The notes below the pieces were generated by a model. It did not search any database and was not told where the DNA came from. It worked only from the letters and a program-made list of their open reading frames with translations. Positions 52,809 through 61,221 of a DNA stretch of 64,000 nucleotides are shown in pieces (the first letter of the stretch is position 1; the number at the start of each line of letters is the position of its first letter). The stretch comes from Acidobacteriota bacterium (GTDB taxonomy: Bacteria > Acidobacteriota > Blastocatellia > UBA7656), in NCBI GenBank assembly GCA_040754075.1, contig JBFMDH010000037.1, positions 1 through 64,000 on the forward strand, written 5' to 3'. The translations under genes were made by a program, and so were the position numbers.

Positions 52809-53791
52809 GCACACAATTTGTCAATCTCGAATCAACGCAGTCGCCGGTAATCGACGCCCCTCATCAACTTTTAATGGAAGAGATTCGTGAACTTGCCAGG
52901 CGTCGTAATGCCATCATACTGGCGCACAATTATCAGGTCGGCGAAGTGCAGGACATTGCCGATGTCGTGGGCGACAGTCTCGGACTTGCCCTCGAAGCGC
53001 AAAAGACCGATGCCGATTTAATTGTTTTTTGCGGGGTTCATTTCATGGCAGAATCGGCAAAAATTTTGAATCCGCAAAAGAAGGTACTACTTCCCAATCT
53101 CTCGGCTGGTTGTTCGCTTGCCGATTCCATCACGCCCGAAAGTTTGCAGGAATGGAAGAATCGCTACCCAGGCTACACAGTCATCACCTATGTGAATTCA
53201 ACCGCGGACGTAAAAGCCATGAGCGATATTTGCTGCACCTCTGCAAACGCCGTAGCGGTCGCCCGCAGTTTGAACACCGACAAAATTTTATTCACTCCAG
53301 ATCGCAACCTCGGCAGTTGGGTCAAAAAGCAATTACCCGAAAAAGAGGTAGTCGTCTATGACGGCGCTTGCCCGACGCACGACGTGCTGCGTGGCGCGAA
53401 TGTCGAAAAGACCAAATCAGCATTTCCAGATGCCGTGGTCATTGCGCATCCCGAATGCCGCGAAGACATCATCGCGATTGCCGATGAAGTCTGCTCGACC
53501 ACGGCGATGCTTGGGCGCATTGCCAAATACCCGGATGTGAAAACCTTCATCGTCGCCACCGAAAACGGCATCATTCATCAAATGAAAAAACGCTATCCGG
53601 GCAAGGAATTTGTGATGGCTGACGGCTGCATCGGCTGTCGTCTGCATTGCCCTTATATGAAGATGATTAGCCTCGAAGATGTGAAGCGTTCGCTCATTGA
53701 GGACAAATTCGAGATTGAAGTCGAAGCGGATATTATGGAAGGCGCGCGCCTTGCGCTTGAGCGCATGCTTGCCGTGCCCAGAGATAATTAA
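52805..53791 (+). CDS. nadA: Quinolinate synthase
   Basis: A 328-residue [4Fe-4S] enzyme joining iminoaspartate and dihydroxyacetone phosphate to give quinolinate in de novo NAD synthesis. The family pattern is clear: ILAHNYQVGEVQDIADVVGD near the start, and three cluster cysteines at 103 (SAGCSLAD), 189 (GACPTH) and 282 (HCPYMKM). Extra cysteines at 275 and 278 give a CxxCxxxC group at the end. An aspartate oxidase (nadB) or nadC gene is not in the window. It is co-transcribed with the upstream small protein; a GTGGAGG ribosome-binding site lies inside that gene. Confidence 0.95.
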   Translation: MSTQFVNLESTQSPVIDAPHQLLMEEIRELARRRNAIILAHNYQVGEVQDIADVVGDSLGLALEAQKTDADLIVFCGVHFMAESAKILNPQKKVLLPNLSAGCSLADSITPESLQEWKNRYPGYTVITYVNSTADVKAMSDICCTSANAVAVARSLNTDKILFTPDRNLGSWVKKQLPEKEVVVYDGACPTHDVLRGANVEKTKSAFPDAVVIAHPECREDIIAIADEVCSTTAMLGRIAKYPDVKTFIVATENGIIHQMKKRYPGKEFVMADGCIGCRLHCPYMKMISLEDVKRSLIEDKFEIEVEADIMEGARLALERMLAVPRDN

Positions 53792-53993
53792 TTCAAGACT
53801 TTGGAGAAATTCAAAGTTTGCCGAAAGCAGTCCCGACCAGGGTCGTTGACCTTGAACAATGGATTATTCCGGCAGATGAGATTGACGAAGGAAGGGAGCA
53901 AGGAAGCGAGAAAAGAGAAGCGGCCGCGCCAAGCTTAGAAGTTTCGAGCGTTCAGACCTTGCGGCTTTTTGAATCTTGGGACAGGTATCTCTT

Positions 53994-56654
53994 ATGTCTG
54001 CGCAGATCTTAGCTACTAAACTTTACATCCCGTTGCCTCGCCCTAAAGTCGTCTTACGCCCGCGCCTGATCGAACGTTTGGAGGAGGGCTTACACCATAA
54101 GCTGACCCTCATCTCCGCCCCCGCCGGCTTTGGCAAAACGACACTGCTCAGTGAATGGGTTGCCGGTTGTGAACGGCGGGTGGCTTGGCTTTCCCTGGAC
54201 GAAGGGGATAACGACCGCAGACGCTTCCTGGCTTACCTCGTCGCCGCCTTGCAGACCGTCGCATCAAGTATCGGGAATGGCGTCCTGGGAATGCTCCAAT
54301 TGCCGCAGCTGCCGCCGACAGAATCGCTTTTGACGGTCTTGCTCAATGAGGTCACCGCCACCGCCGAAAGTTTCATCCTCGTCCTTGACGACTACCACGT
54401 TATCGATACCGAACCGATTGACCACATCCTCACCTTTCTGGTGGAGCACCTGCCACCGCAGGCGCATCTGGTCATTGCCACCCGTGAGGACCCGCCGCTC
54501 CCGCTGGCCCGGTTACGCGCCCGCGGCCAGTTGACCGAACTGCGCGTCTCCGACTTGCGGTTTATCCCTGCCGAAGCGGCTGAGTTTCTCAATCAGACCA
54601 TGAGTCTCAAGCTCTCGGCAGAAGACGTTGCCGCTTTGGAAGCGCGCACCGAAGGCTGGATCGTCGGGCTGCAACTGGCCGCGGTTTCACTGCAAGGGCG
54701 TAAAGACGCCGCCGACTTCATCAAGTCTTTCACCGGCAGCCACTATTTCGTGCTGGATTATCTGGTTGAAGAAGTCCTACAGCGGCAGCCCGAAAGCATC
54801 CAGACCTTCCTGTTGCGCACCTCCATCCTCGACCGTCTGTGCGGCACCTTGTGTGATGCCATTCTGCTTGAACGACCCGGTTCCGGGCAGCAAACCCTGG
54901 CATACCTTGAACGCTCCAACCTGTTCATCGTCCCTCTGGACAACGAGCGGCGCTGGTATCGCTATCACCACCTCTTCGCCGACTCGCTGCGGCAGAGGCT
55001 GCTGCACCAGAACATCGCCCTATCACCAGATGATGCGCGGGCACGGATGAACGAGTTGCACACCCGTGCCAGCCAGTGGTTTGAAGATCATGGCTTGGCG
55101 GTTGAAGCGTTTCGCCATGCTGCCGCCGCAGGTGATGTCGAGCGCGCTCAGAGACTCATCGCAGGAGACCGGATTCCCCAGCACCTTCGCGGCGCAGTAG
55201 CCCCTATCTTGGACTGGCTGGGGTCGCTGCCCAGGAAAGTCCTGGACGCCAGACCCTGGTTATGGTGGAGGCATGCCTCATTGTTGCTGATTCATGGACA
55301 GACGACCGGCGTGGAAGAGAAACTCCAGTCCGCTGAAGATGCCTTGCAAAGCCGCTGGGCGGAAGACCATGACCGAAACCTTGTCGGGCTGATTGCCGCG
55401 GCCCGCGCGGTGCTGGCGCTCACCCGGTACGATGTAGAAACCATGCTTGCCCAATCGCGCCGCGCCCTGGAGTATCTGCACCCCGACAGCATGATTACCC
55501 GCGCTACCGCCTATTGGACGATGGGGGCTGCTCACTTCTTCTCGCAAGATCGGGGGGCGGCCCGCCGAGCCTTTACCGAAGCGATATCGCTCAGCCAGGA
55601 ATCTGGAGATATCTTCACTGCCATCCTGGCGACAGTTGGTCTGGGCAATGTGGAGGCAGCAGAAAACCGGCTCGATGAGGCCGCCGCCACCTACCGGCGG
55701 GTGCTGCAAATGGCGAGTGAGCAGCCGCTTCAGATTGTCCACGAAGCGCACCTTGGCTTGGCCCGCGTACTCTACGAATGGAACGATCTCGATGCCGCTG
55801 AACAACACGCGCGACAGGGTCTCGACCTGGCGAAGCAGTATGATCGGGTGATTGACCGATTTATTATCTGTGAGGTGTTTCTTGCCCGCCTGAAGCTTGC
55901 GCGGGGAGACGTAGCCGGCGCGGCTTCTGTTCTAGCTAAGGCTGACCAATCCGTGCGCCGGCATCATTTCGCGCACCGGGCGGCTGAGGTCGCTGCCGCA
56001 CAAGTGGTTACTTTCCTTCACCAGGGCAATCTGGCGGCAGCCGAGCGGCTGGCCAAAACGCGCCAACTCCCTCTCAGTCAGTCCCGGGTACACCTTGCCA
56101 GGGAAGACGCTTCGGCAGCATTGGCGGTACTGGAGCCATTGCGCCGACAGGCGGAGGCAAAAGGTTGGCAGGATGAACGGCTCAAGGTAATGGTGCTACA
56201 GTCTGTCGCTCACCATGCGCATGGCGAAAAGGACAAAGCGTTGCAACTGCTGAGTGAAGCGTTGGCGCTGGCAGAGCCGGGCGGCTTCGTCCGCCTCTTT
56301 GTCGATGAAGGTAAGCCGATGGCTCACCTATTGTCCGAGGCGGCAGCACATGGAATGATGCCAGACTACGTCGCTAAACTGCTGGCTGCATTTGCAACAG
56401 AGACGCCGAAGCGTAATGACACATCTTCTCTGCCTCCGGTCACACCTGTCCCGTCCCTGATCGAAGGGTTGAGTCAGCGCGAGTTAGAAGTGCTGCGGCT
56501 CATCGCCCAGGGACTCTCCAATCGAGAGATCAGCGAACAGCTCTTCCTCGCGCTGGTAACCGTGAAAGGGCACAATCAGAGAATCTTCGGCAAGTTACAG
56601 GTAAAAAATCGCACCGAAGCCGTAGCCCGTGCCCGCGAGTTGGGTCTGTTATAG
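53994..56654 (+). CDS. MalT-type LuxR-family regulator (STAND ATPase)
   Basis: An 886-residue regulator from the ATG at 53994 (MSAQILATKLYIPLPRPKVV). It has an N-terminal NTPase with Walker A SAPAGFGKTTL (Lys48) and FILVLDDYHVID (Walker B), a winged-helix region, a long TPR-like helical array (about 400-780), and a C-terminal LuxR helix-turn-helix (LSQRELEVLRLIAQGLSNRE, then KLQVKNRTEAVARARELGLL). The architecture is that of ligand-sensing MalT-type activators. Base composition is clearly higher in GC than the flanking chromosome, and such genes are abundant in Chloroflexi, so transfer is likely. No ribosome-binding site is clear. Confidence 0.9.
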   Translation: MSAQILATKLYIPLPRPKVVLRPRLIERLEEGLHHKLTLISAPAGFGKTTLLSEWVAGCERRVAWLSLDEGDNDRRRFLAYLVAALQTVASSIGNGVLGMLQLPQLPPTESLLTVLLNEVTATAESFILVLDDYHVIDTEPIDHILTFLVEHLPPQAHLVIATREDPPLPLARLRARGQLTELRVSDLRFIPAEAAEFLNQTMSLKLSAEDVAALEARTEGWIVGLQLAAVSLQGRKDAADFIKSFTGSHYFVLDYLVEEVLQRQPESIQTFLLRTSILDRLCGTLCDAILLERPGSGQQTLAYLERSNLFIVPLDNERRWYRYHHLFADSLRQRLLHQNIALSPDDARARMNELHTRASQWFEDHGLAVEAFRHAAAAGDVERAQRLIAGDRIPQHLRGAVAPILDWLGSLPRKVLDARPWLWWRHASLLLIHGQTTGVEEKLQSAEDALQSRWAEDHDRNLVGLIAAARAVLALTRYDVETMLAQSRRALEYLHPDSMITRATAYWTMGAAHFFSQDRGAARRAFTEAISLSQESGDIFTAILATVGLGNVEAAENRLDEAAATYRRVLQMASEQPLQIVHEAHLGLARVLYEWNDLDAAEQHARQGLDLAKQYDRVIDRFIICEVFLARLKLARGDVAGAASVLAKADQSVRRHHFAHRAAEVAAAQVVTFLHQGNLAAAERLAKTRQLPLSQSRVHLAREDASAALAVLEPLRRQAEAKGWQDERLKVMVLQSVAHHAHGEKDKALQLLSEALALAEPGGFVRLFVDEGKPMAHLLSEAAAHGMMPDYVAKLLAAFATETPKRNDTSSLPPVTPVPSLIEGLSQRELEVLRLIAQGLSNREISEQLFLALVTVKGHNQRIFGKLQVKNRTEAVARARELGLL

Positions 56655-56767
56655 CCAAGCAATCCAAAACCATACCCCAAAACCATACTTTAGTATCTAT
56701 GCGCCACTACCCCATTGAGGATATTGTAGCGCAGACCTTTGCGGTCAGTCGCAAAAGGTGCAAGACA

Positions 56768-57010
56768 ATGGCAGAAGCACTTAATCGAACCGCTGATACT
56801 AATCAGCCGACAATCTATCAAATCCGGGTCAAAGGTCATCTGGGCTCTCAATGGGAGGACTGGTTTGGGGGACTGACCGTCACGCTGGAGGATAATGGCG
56901 AAACGCTCTTAACCGGCACGGTGGCCGATCAGTCCGCGCTGCATGGGTTGCTAAGGAAAGTGCGTGATTTAGGAATATCACTGGTCTCAGTCACTCGTGT
57001 AGATCAGTGA
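56768..57010 (+). CDS. 80-residue partner protein often found after MalT-type regulators
   Basis: Starts at the ATG at 56768 (MAEALNRTADTNQPTIYQIR), chosen for the AAAAGGTG upstream; the frame is open 23 codons further. The core IRVKGHLGSQWEDWFGGLTV, then ETLLTGTVADQSALHGLLRK, is a pattern I recall from small proteins in Chloroflexi and Actinobacteria, often near such regulators. The function is unknown. Position 113 bases after the regulator and similar base composition suggest they moved together. Confidence 0.72.
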   Translation: MAEALNRTADTNQPTIYQIRVKGHLGSQWEDWFGGLTVTLEDNGETLLTGTVADQSALHGLLRKVRDLGISLVSVTRVDQ

Positions 57011-57044
57011 TACCCGTTCATATCATTCAAAAAGGGAAAAAATT

Positions 57045-57674
57045 ATGCAATACACCGTCGACGTTACTCACAAAGATTCGGAGGGCAGAATCTCTCACGG
57101 GACTGTCCACTGTCCTGGCGCGCGACCTGTCAAGCGTTTCGGAGAACTAAGACCGAAAGGCTTGGCGGCACTTCTGGTCTGTCTTCTTGCACTAGCTTCC
57201 GTCGCTCTGGCTCAAGGGTCACAGAAAACTGCCGCCGCGCAGTCGGACGCGCAGAAGGCGTTCGAGAAAATGAAAACCCTGACGGGGTCGTGGCAAGGTA
57301 CGATCATGGGCATATCAATCAACTTCACAATTCGCGCCGCATCCAGCGGCACTGCAATTCTACATGAGGGGAATACAAACGGAGGGGGTCCCCCAAACCA
57401 TGAGATCACGATGTTCTACCTGGACGGGGATCGTTTGCTCGCGACCCATTATTGTGACGCCGGAAATCGGTCTCGCTTGGAGGGGAAGATGTCGCCGGAT
57501 GGAAAGGCAATCGAGTTCAGTTTTCTCGATGTCACCGGAAGCACGCGGGGAGGATACCTGAAGGGTATGGTGTTCACAATGATCGACGCGATCCATCATA
57601 CCGTAGAGGGGACTTTCGTTATGCCAGACGGTAAGCCGATTCCGTTGCGCGGCGAATTTCAACGGGACAAATAA
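57045..57674 (+). CDS. Exported protein of unknown function with an unusual N-terminus
   Basis: A 209-residue product from the ATG at 57045, which has AAAAAGGGA upstream. Residues 1-38 are polar and not signal-like; a typical signal peptide begins only at about 36 (RPKGLAALLVCLLALASVAL). The mature part is a beta-rich domain (LTGSWQGTIMGISINFTIRA; MFYLDGDRLLATHYCDAGN; GTFVMPDGKPIPLRGEFQ) resembling DUF1579-like lipocalin-style proteins. Either the true start is a downstream non-ATG codon or the N-terminus was added by fusion. It continues the GC-rich block. Confidence 0.65.
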   Translation: MQYTVDVTHKDSEGRISHGTVHCPGARPVKRFGELRPKGLAALLVCLLALASVALAQGSQKTAAAQSDAQKAFEKMKTLTGSWQGTIMGISINFTIRAASSGTAILHEGNTNGGGPPNHEITMFYLDGDRLLATHYCDAGNRSRLEGKMSPDGKAIEFSFLDVTGSTRGGYLKGMVFTMIDAIHHTVEGTFVMPDGKPIPLRGEFQRDK

Positions 57675-57837
57675 CTGAAGCCTGGGCGTAATTCAGAGCC
57701 TTTATTCATGCGGGTTTGGTGAGCTTGACACGCATTTCGTGAGGCTTAAACTTTTTCTTGGTGTGAAAAAGATCAAAAAAAGTCTTGAATTTCGTGTTTT
57801 TCACTTTCCGATTTACGCACAGGCTTCAATTAATAAG

Positions 57838-57876
57838 GAAGGCAAAAGTAGAAGGCAAAAGTTAAAAGGCAAAATA
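57838..57876. repeat. Tandem AAGGCAAAAGT words
   Basis: Three copies of a 10-11 base word (AAGGCAAAAGT, AAGGCAAAAGT, AAGGCAAAA) lie in tandem with short spacers. A partly complementary stretch (TTGGCTTTTACCTTTTTTGC) lies about 110 bases further at 57985-58004, so a long-range hairpin is possible. Confidence 0.65.
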
Positions 57877-57892
57877 GGTTAAAGATAAAGTA

Positions 57893-57936
57893 GCAGGGCG
57901 CGAAGTCGGAGTTTAAATTTCGCGCCCTGCGTTATT
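57893..57936 (+). terminator. Strong hairpin, probable terminator
   Basis: GCAGGGCGCGAA (57893-57904) and TTCGCGCCCTGC (57919-57930) form a perfect 12-bp stem, followed by GTTATTGTTG, a poor T-run. Confidence 0.65.
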
Positions 57937-58093
57937 GTTGTGGCATTTATTTACAGGCATTTATAGATTCGTCATCCGTTCACATTTGGCTTTTACCTTT
58001 TTTGCTTACGCAGTTAAGATTTATTCAAACTTTGTGGCTTACGGGTTCGTCAAAATGCTTGAGGCGGTAATCGGTTCAAGATGGGAGTGCGCC

Positions 58094-58822
58094 ATGAGAA
58101 GAATTTTCATAAAAACCTATATTTTTGCCCTAATCATATCGGCATTTCTAAGTCAGGTTAGTGCCTTCGGGCAGGCGAATAACCGTAGAATCCTCAAACA
58201 AGAGCAACGGCAACAAAAAATTCAACAGCGAATGGAAGGGCAACAACGCAATGTTCCGCCGCGATTCGGACGACCGGGAGCGAAAAATATTCCAGGCATC
58301 AAACCGGATGTAATGAATCCCAATCGTCCGCCCAACCTCATTCAAAGGCAAATCAAAGCCCAGTTGATGGAAGCCCTGGCGCTCACGCCGCAACAGCGAA
58401 TGCGTATCGGTGAAATCAACCGTTTTCACGAAGACGAAGCGATTGCTGTCGGGCGTCGTTTGCGACAATCGCGGCAGGCGCTTGACCGGGCGTTGATGAA
58501 TGAAAATTTCGATGAAGGGTTGATCAAACAACTCACCGATGAGGTCGTCGCCGCCCAAACTGCACAAATCCGCTTGCAATCGCGACGCGGCGCAGAAATC
58601 CGCAGCGTCATCACTCCCGAACAGGTCAGACGATTCCGCCAGAAAGAACGCGAAATTCGTCAACGGATAAAAGAGCAGCAACTCCTCAATGAGCAACAGG
58701 ACGCCCCACCGGTTAATCAACCGAAAAAACCGGATGGCAGTGAGGATTTGTTAAATAACATTTTTTTATTTGCAGACGGGCAATGGGATGACGAGTTTTT
58801 GCTCGAGGTGATTTTGAAATAA
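58094..58822 (+). CDS. CpxP/Spy-like periplasmic protein
   Basis: A 242-residue exported protein starting at the ATG at 58094 (MRRIFIKTYIFALIISAFLS) with GGGAG upstream; the frame is open 53 codons further but without support. After a Gln/Arg-rich segment (about 30-75) comes a helical domain with the LTxxQ-type feature ALALTPQQRMRIGEI and a second related element SVITPEQVRRFRQKE, the pattern of Spy/CpxP/ZraP-like envelope-stress chaperones. An unrelated helical periplasmic protein is the alternative. Confidence 0.7.
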   Translation: MRRIFIKTYIFALIISAFLSQVSAFGQANNRRILKQEQRQQKIQQRMEGQQRNVPPRFGRPGAKNIPGIKPDVMNPNRPPNLIQRQIKAQLMEALALTPQQRMRIGEINRFHEDEAIAVGRRLRQSRQALDRALMNENFDEGLIKQLTDEVVAAQTAQIRLQSRRGAEIRSVITPEQVRRFRQKEREIRQRIKEQQLLNEQQDAPPVNQPKKPDGSEDLLNNIFLFADGQWDDEFLLEVILK

Positions 58823-58896
58823 TCAAGGCGCTGGACATGACTTGCCGCTGGCGATTAAAATGACGCCAGCACTTATGCTGAAATTTCAGGAGGATT

Positions 58897-59079
58897 ATGG
58901 AAGAAAACGAGATTACTTATCATGCAGTAGAAAAAGACGGGCAGGTCACGGCAATTTGGGAAATGCAGGGCAGAAAGCATCTTCGCACCATTGACCCGCG
59001 CAGCGCCGAAGGTCATGCAATACTTGGCACCCATACGACCGAAGAACCGCAAGCCCAGGCTCAGTCTTCGCCGCAATAG
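58897..59079 (+). CDS. Small protein of unknown function, 60 residues
   Basis: Starts MEENEITYHAVEKDGQVTAI and ends in a Gln/Ala/Ser tail. AGGAGG lies seven bases before the ATG, an ideal site. The central part (TAIWEMQGRKHLRTIDPRSA) is a short strand-rich segment without a named family. It follows the CpxP/Spy-like gene by 74 bases on the same strand. Confidence 0.65.
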   Translation: MEENEITYHAVEKDGQVTAIWEMQGRKHLRTIDPRSAEGHAILGTHTTEEPQAQAQSSPQ

Positions 59080-59100
59080 TTCATTGAGCCGCTCGAATTA

Positions 59101-59156
59101 TGGTTTCTAGTTGCAGGCTTGATTCCGCTCAAAGACTAGCCGAAAACTAGAAACCA
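59101..59156. repeat. Perfect 12-bp intergenic inverted repeat (TTTCTAG type)
   Basis: TGGTTTCTAGTT (59101-59112) and AACTAGAAACCA (59145-59156) are exact complements with a 32-base loop that itself contains GACTAG. It is another short-word hairpin. A separate small hairpin, GCAGTC-TTTA-GACTGC, lies at 59237-59252. Confidence 0.75.
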
Positions 59157-59315
59157 ACCATCCTTTTAAATTCACTCGCCGCATTTAATCAATTCAAAAA
59201 ATATTAATCCGTTGCAGTTTCTCGCGCTGCCAAGTTGCAGTCTTTAGACTGCTTCTTAACCTCATCATCTCTTTACGACCTGTTGAAGGTTGCTCTCCGA
59301 TTGACAGTAGTTCGA

Positions 59316-60110
59316 CTACAAAAACTCTACCTTTCGCGCTTCATCAATCAATCCCTGTTCTGCTGCCAACCGGTAATAAAGATTCAAGCCCTGCAAACTC
59401 TCTTCATCAAGGTCGTAACAGATATTTTCTGTCATATAAGCGACGAGTTCATCATGCGGCAAGCCGAGACTTTCGCAGTACATCGCCGCAAGTTTTTCTT
59501 TATTCGCTAAGCCTTCGCGTTTTGCGGCAACAAAATCTACGTCGCCAAGTCCGACTTCAGAATCTTTGCGCAGTGCCCAAAAGGCAAAGACAAACGGCAA
59601 GCCTGTGTGTTTGCGCCATTCAGCGGCGAGGTCATAGACGTTCAATTGCGCGCGGTCAATGAGCATTGCCGGGTCACCAATAATCAACGCCGCATCATCG
59701 GTTTCAAGCATCTCGGCAATGCGCGGCGGCGCGGTGCGATAGGCGGGCTGGAGTCCGTAAAACCGCTTCAGGATGATTTGAATCAACGTCGCAGAGGTTC
59801 GCGAAGAGGTATCAAGCGCAACTGAGCGCACCGCTTCAATCGGTACACGTGAAGCCAGCACCACGCTTCGCACCTTATTTTTTGAAGCGACGCAGACCTC
59901 ACGCACCGCCAGCAAATCGGGGATGCGTTGATATTCAATCGCGGGAATCATCGCCGCGTCAGCGCGTTTGCTTTTCAGCATATCGGAACAGACGGCGGGC
60001 GCCGCGTCCGAAAGAAATTCGCAGCGGTCTTGTTGTGAGCCATAGATAAATGAATAACAAAGCGGGGCGGTGTTCAGATAACTCGATGCAGCAACGTAAG
60101 GCTTGGTCAT
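59316..60110 (-). CDS. mqnA: Chorismate dehydratase, menaquinone synthesis
   Basis: A 264-residue member of the MqnA/MqnD family with a periplasmic-binding-protein-like fold. It begins with the family start VAASSYLNTAPLCYSFIYG; DAAMIPAIEYQRI and SVALDTSSRTSATLIQIIL, and DAALIIGDPAMLI in the middle, are characteristic. It converts chorismate to 3-enolpyruvylbenzoate in the futalosine pathway. MqnA is favoured over MqnD by the N-terminal pattern. No other mqn gene is in the window. Confidence 0.88.
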   Translation of the reverse strand: MTKPYVAASSYLNTAPLCYSFIYGSQQDRCEFLSDAAPAVCSDMLKSKRADAAMIPAIEYQRIPDLLAVREVCVASKNKVRSVVLASRVPIEAVRSVALDTSSRTSATLIQIILKRFYGLQPAYRTAPPRIAEMLETDDAALIIGDPAMLIDRAQLNVYDLAAEWRKHTGLPFVFAFWALRKDSEVGLGDVDFVAAKREGLANKEKLAAMYCESLGLPHDELVAYMTENICYDLDEESLQGLNLYYRLAAEQGLIDEARKVEFL

Positions 60111-60120
60111 AGAAGAAAAA

Positions 60121-60241
60121 GTCTAGCGAGTCCAGCGCCGTCTAGCCAGTCCAGCGAGTCATCGAATTTGATACGTATTAAAACCGCCACAGTCATTCAT
60201 ATTCACTTTCGACTCGCAAGACTTGCCAGACTCACCAGACT
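60121..60241. repeat. Intergenic inverted repeat of AGTC/GACT words
   Basis: The left part has tandem words (GTCTAGCGAGTCCAGCGCCG, then TCTAGCCAGTCCAGCGAGTC). The right part (60211-60241) has the complementary kind (GACTCGCAAGACTTGCCAGA, then CTCACCAGACT). The arms pair imperfectly over about 30 bases. It lies between the zinc-ribbon gene and mqnA, both minus strand. Confidence 0.65.
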
Positions 60242-60907
60242 CTACCGCAAAGGCATTTTTACACCGCATTCGGGACAGAATTTCGGTGTGCCTTCGGGTT
60301 GAAAGCCGCAACCGGTGCAGGTGAGTTTGATTTGAATGGGCGAGCCGCATTCGGGGCAGAATTTGCTGCCGGTGGTTTTTGCGCCGCATGACGGGCAACT
60401 GATGGCGGTTTGCGGGGTGCTGGTTCCCGCGCGCATATCGACGCTTGATGCGTAATCCGTCTGCTGGGCTTTTTCGTGCAACTGATTGCGCGCCGCGTCT
60501 ACCATTGCCTGTGCGCGGTTCGCAGTAAAATGTTCTTCAAAATCGGGCGCGCAATCTTCGCAAAGTCCCGCTTTGGGGTTCCAGCAAACTTCCGGGCAAA
60601 CCCATTTGCCGCAACGTGTGCATTGTTTGAAATAGCCTTTTGCCTCTTCGACAGCCGCCGCGAAAGCGTCATCGTGCGCTTTGCCGCCGATGGAGCGTTG
60701 AATTTCATAGGCGCTGTTTCCGGCGCTTGAAAAGACGCCGCCGAACAGGTCGCCAGCGGCTCGTAAAAACCCTCCCGCCATTCCGGTTATCGAAGGTTGA
60801 AACCGCGTCATATGCCCGTTGCCGCATTTGTCGCAGAAAAATTTGAACTGATAGCCCTTGTCCGTAGACAGGTCTTCATGATTCGCTGTAAAAGAAATCA
60901 AAGCCAT
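60242..60907 (-). CDS. Multi-zinc-ribbon protein
   Basis: A 221-residue protein starting at the ATG at 60907 (MALISFTANHEDL) with AGGAAAGG upstream. It has metal-binding CDKC near 25, CTRC near 95, CPEVC and CEDC near 105-120, then a C-terminal double ribbon of the zinc-ribbon_2/DZR kind (CPSC, CPEC, CTGC, CPEC between about 170 and 215). The Gly/Phe-rich stretch at about 40-55 may be flexible. It is a probable adaptor or metal-dependent interaction protein with no known reaction. Confidence 0.75.
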   Translation of the reverse strand: MALISFTANHEDLSTDKGYQFKFFCDKCGNGHMTRFQPSITGMAGGFLRAAGDLFGGVFSSAGNSAYEIQRSIGGKAHDDAFAAAVEEAKGYFKQCTRCGKWVCPEVCWNPKAGLCEDCAPDFEEHFTANRAQAMVDAARNQLHEKAQQTDYASSVDMRAGTSTPQTAISCPSCGAKTTGSKFCPECGSPIQIKLTCTGCGFQPEGTPKFCPECGVKMPLR

Positions 60908-61221
60908 AAAACCTTTCCTCACTCCACCGCCAAAAGCTAAAAGTTTTCCACAGAGCTTGTGGAAAACCCTGTGAAAAACCTGCCCGGCAAAAATGCAAAT
61001 TTTGAGATTTGGGGACTTTCAGCACTTTGCACAGATTTTGTTCAAATTCTGTTTACTTAAAAAACCATAATTATTTCAACAATTAAAGCGACGACTCGCA
61101 ATTTTACAGGCTTTTTCGCCGAATTGTTAAACCAGGACGTGCCGTTTATCCTGAGCCTGTGCAAAACTTTCCTCAAGTTTGCTCAAGATGAATCGTAAAA
61201 CCGTTGCTTCAAGCCTGATGC
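60908..61221. other. Intergenic region with DnaA-box cluster and AT-rich stretch
   Basis: About 310 bases between the zinc-ribbon gene and ftsK, both minus strand. The three DnaA-box matches at 60944-60978 are followed by an AT-rich stretch (about 60990-61090). No gene was recognised. Confidence 0.5.
60944..60978. promoter_or_regulatory. Cluster of three DnaA-box consensus matches
   Basis: TTTTCCACA (60944-60952, plus), TGTGGAAAA (60958-60966, minus-strand box) and TGTGAAAAA (60970-60978, minus-strand box) all fit TTWTNCACA exactly. Three matches in 35 bases is more than chance would give. It may bind DnaA as a regulatory or titration site, or be part of an origin. Confidence 0.5.

Larger units (their letters stand above)
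57675..58093. other. Intergenic region with word-built repeat and terminator
   Basis: About 420 bases. It holds the GGCAAAAGT repeat (57838-57876) and a strong hairpin (57893-57936), listed separately. A frame open from 57935 leads into the CpxP/Spy-like gene, but its first 53 codons look non-genuine. Confidence 0.5.

Noticed and set aside
53818-54012. 64-codon frame between nadA and the MalT-type regulator
   Set aside because: TTG start without a ribosome-binding site, overlaps the regulator start and has no recognisable domain.
57935-58093. N-terminal 53 codons before the CpxP/Spy-like protein
   Set aside because: They run out of a terminator-like hairpin and a repeat, lack a ribosome-binding site, and would place two hydrophobic segments before the real signal peptide.
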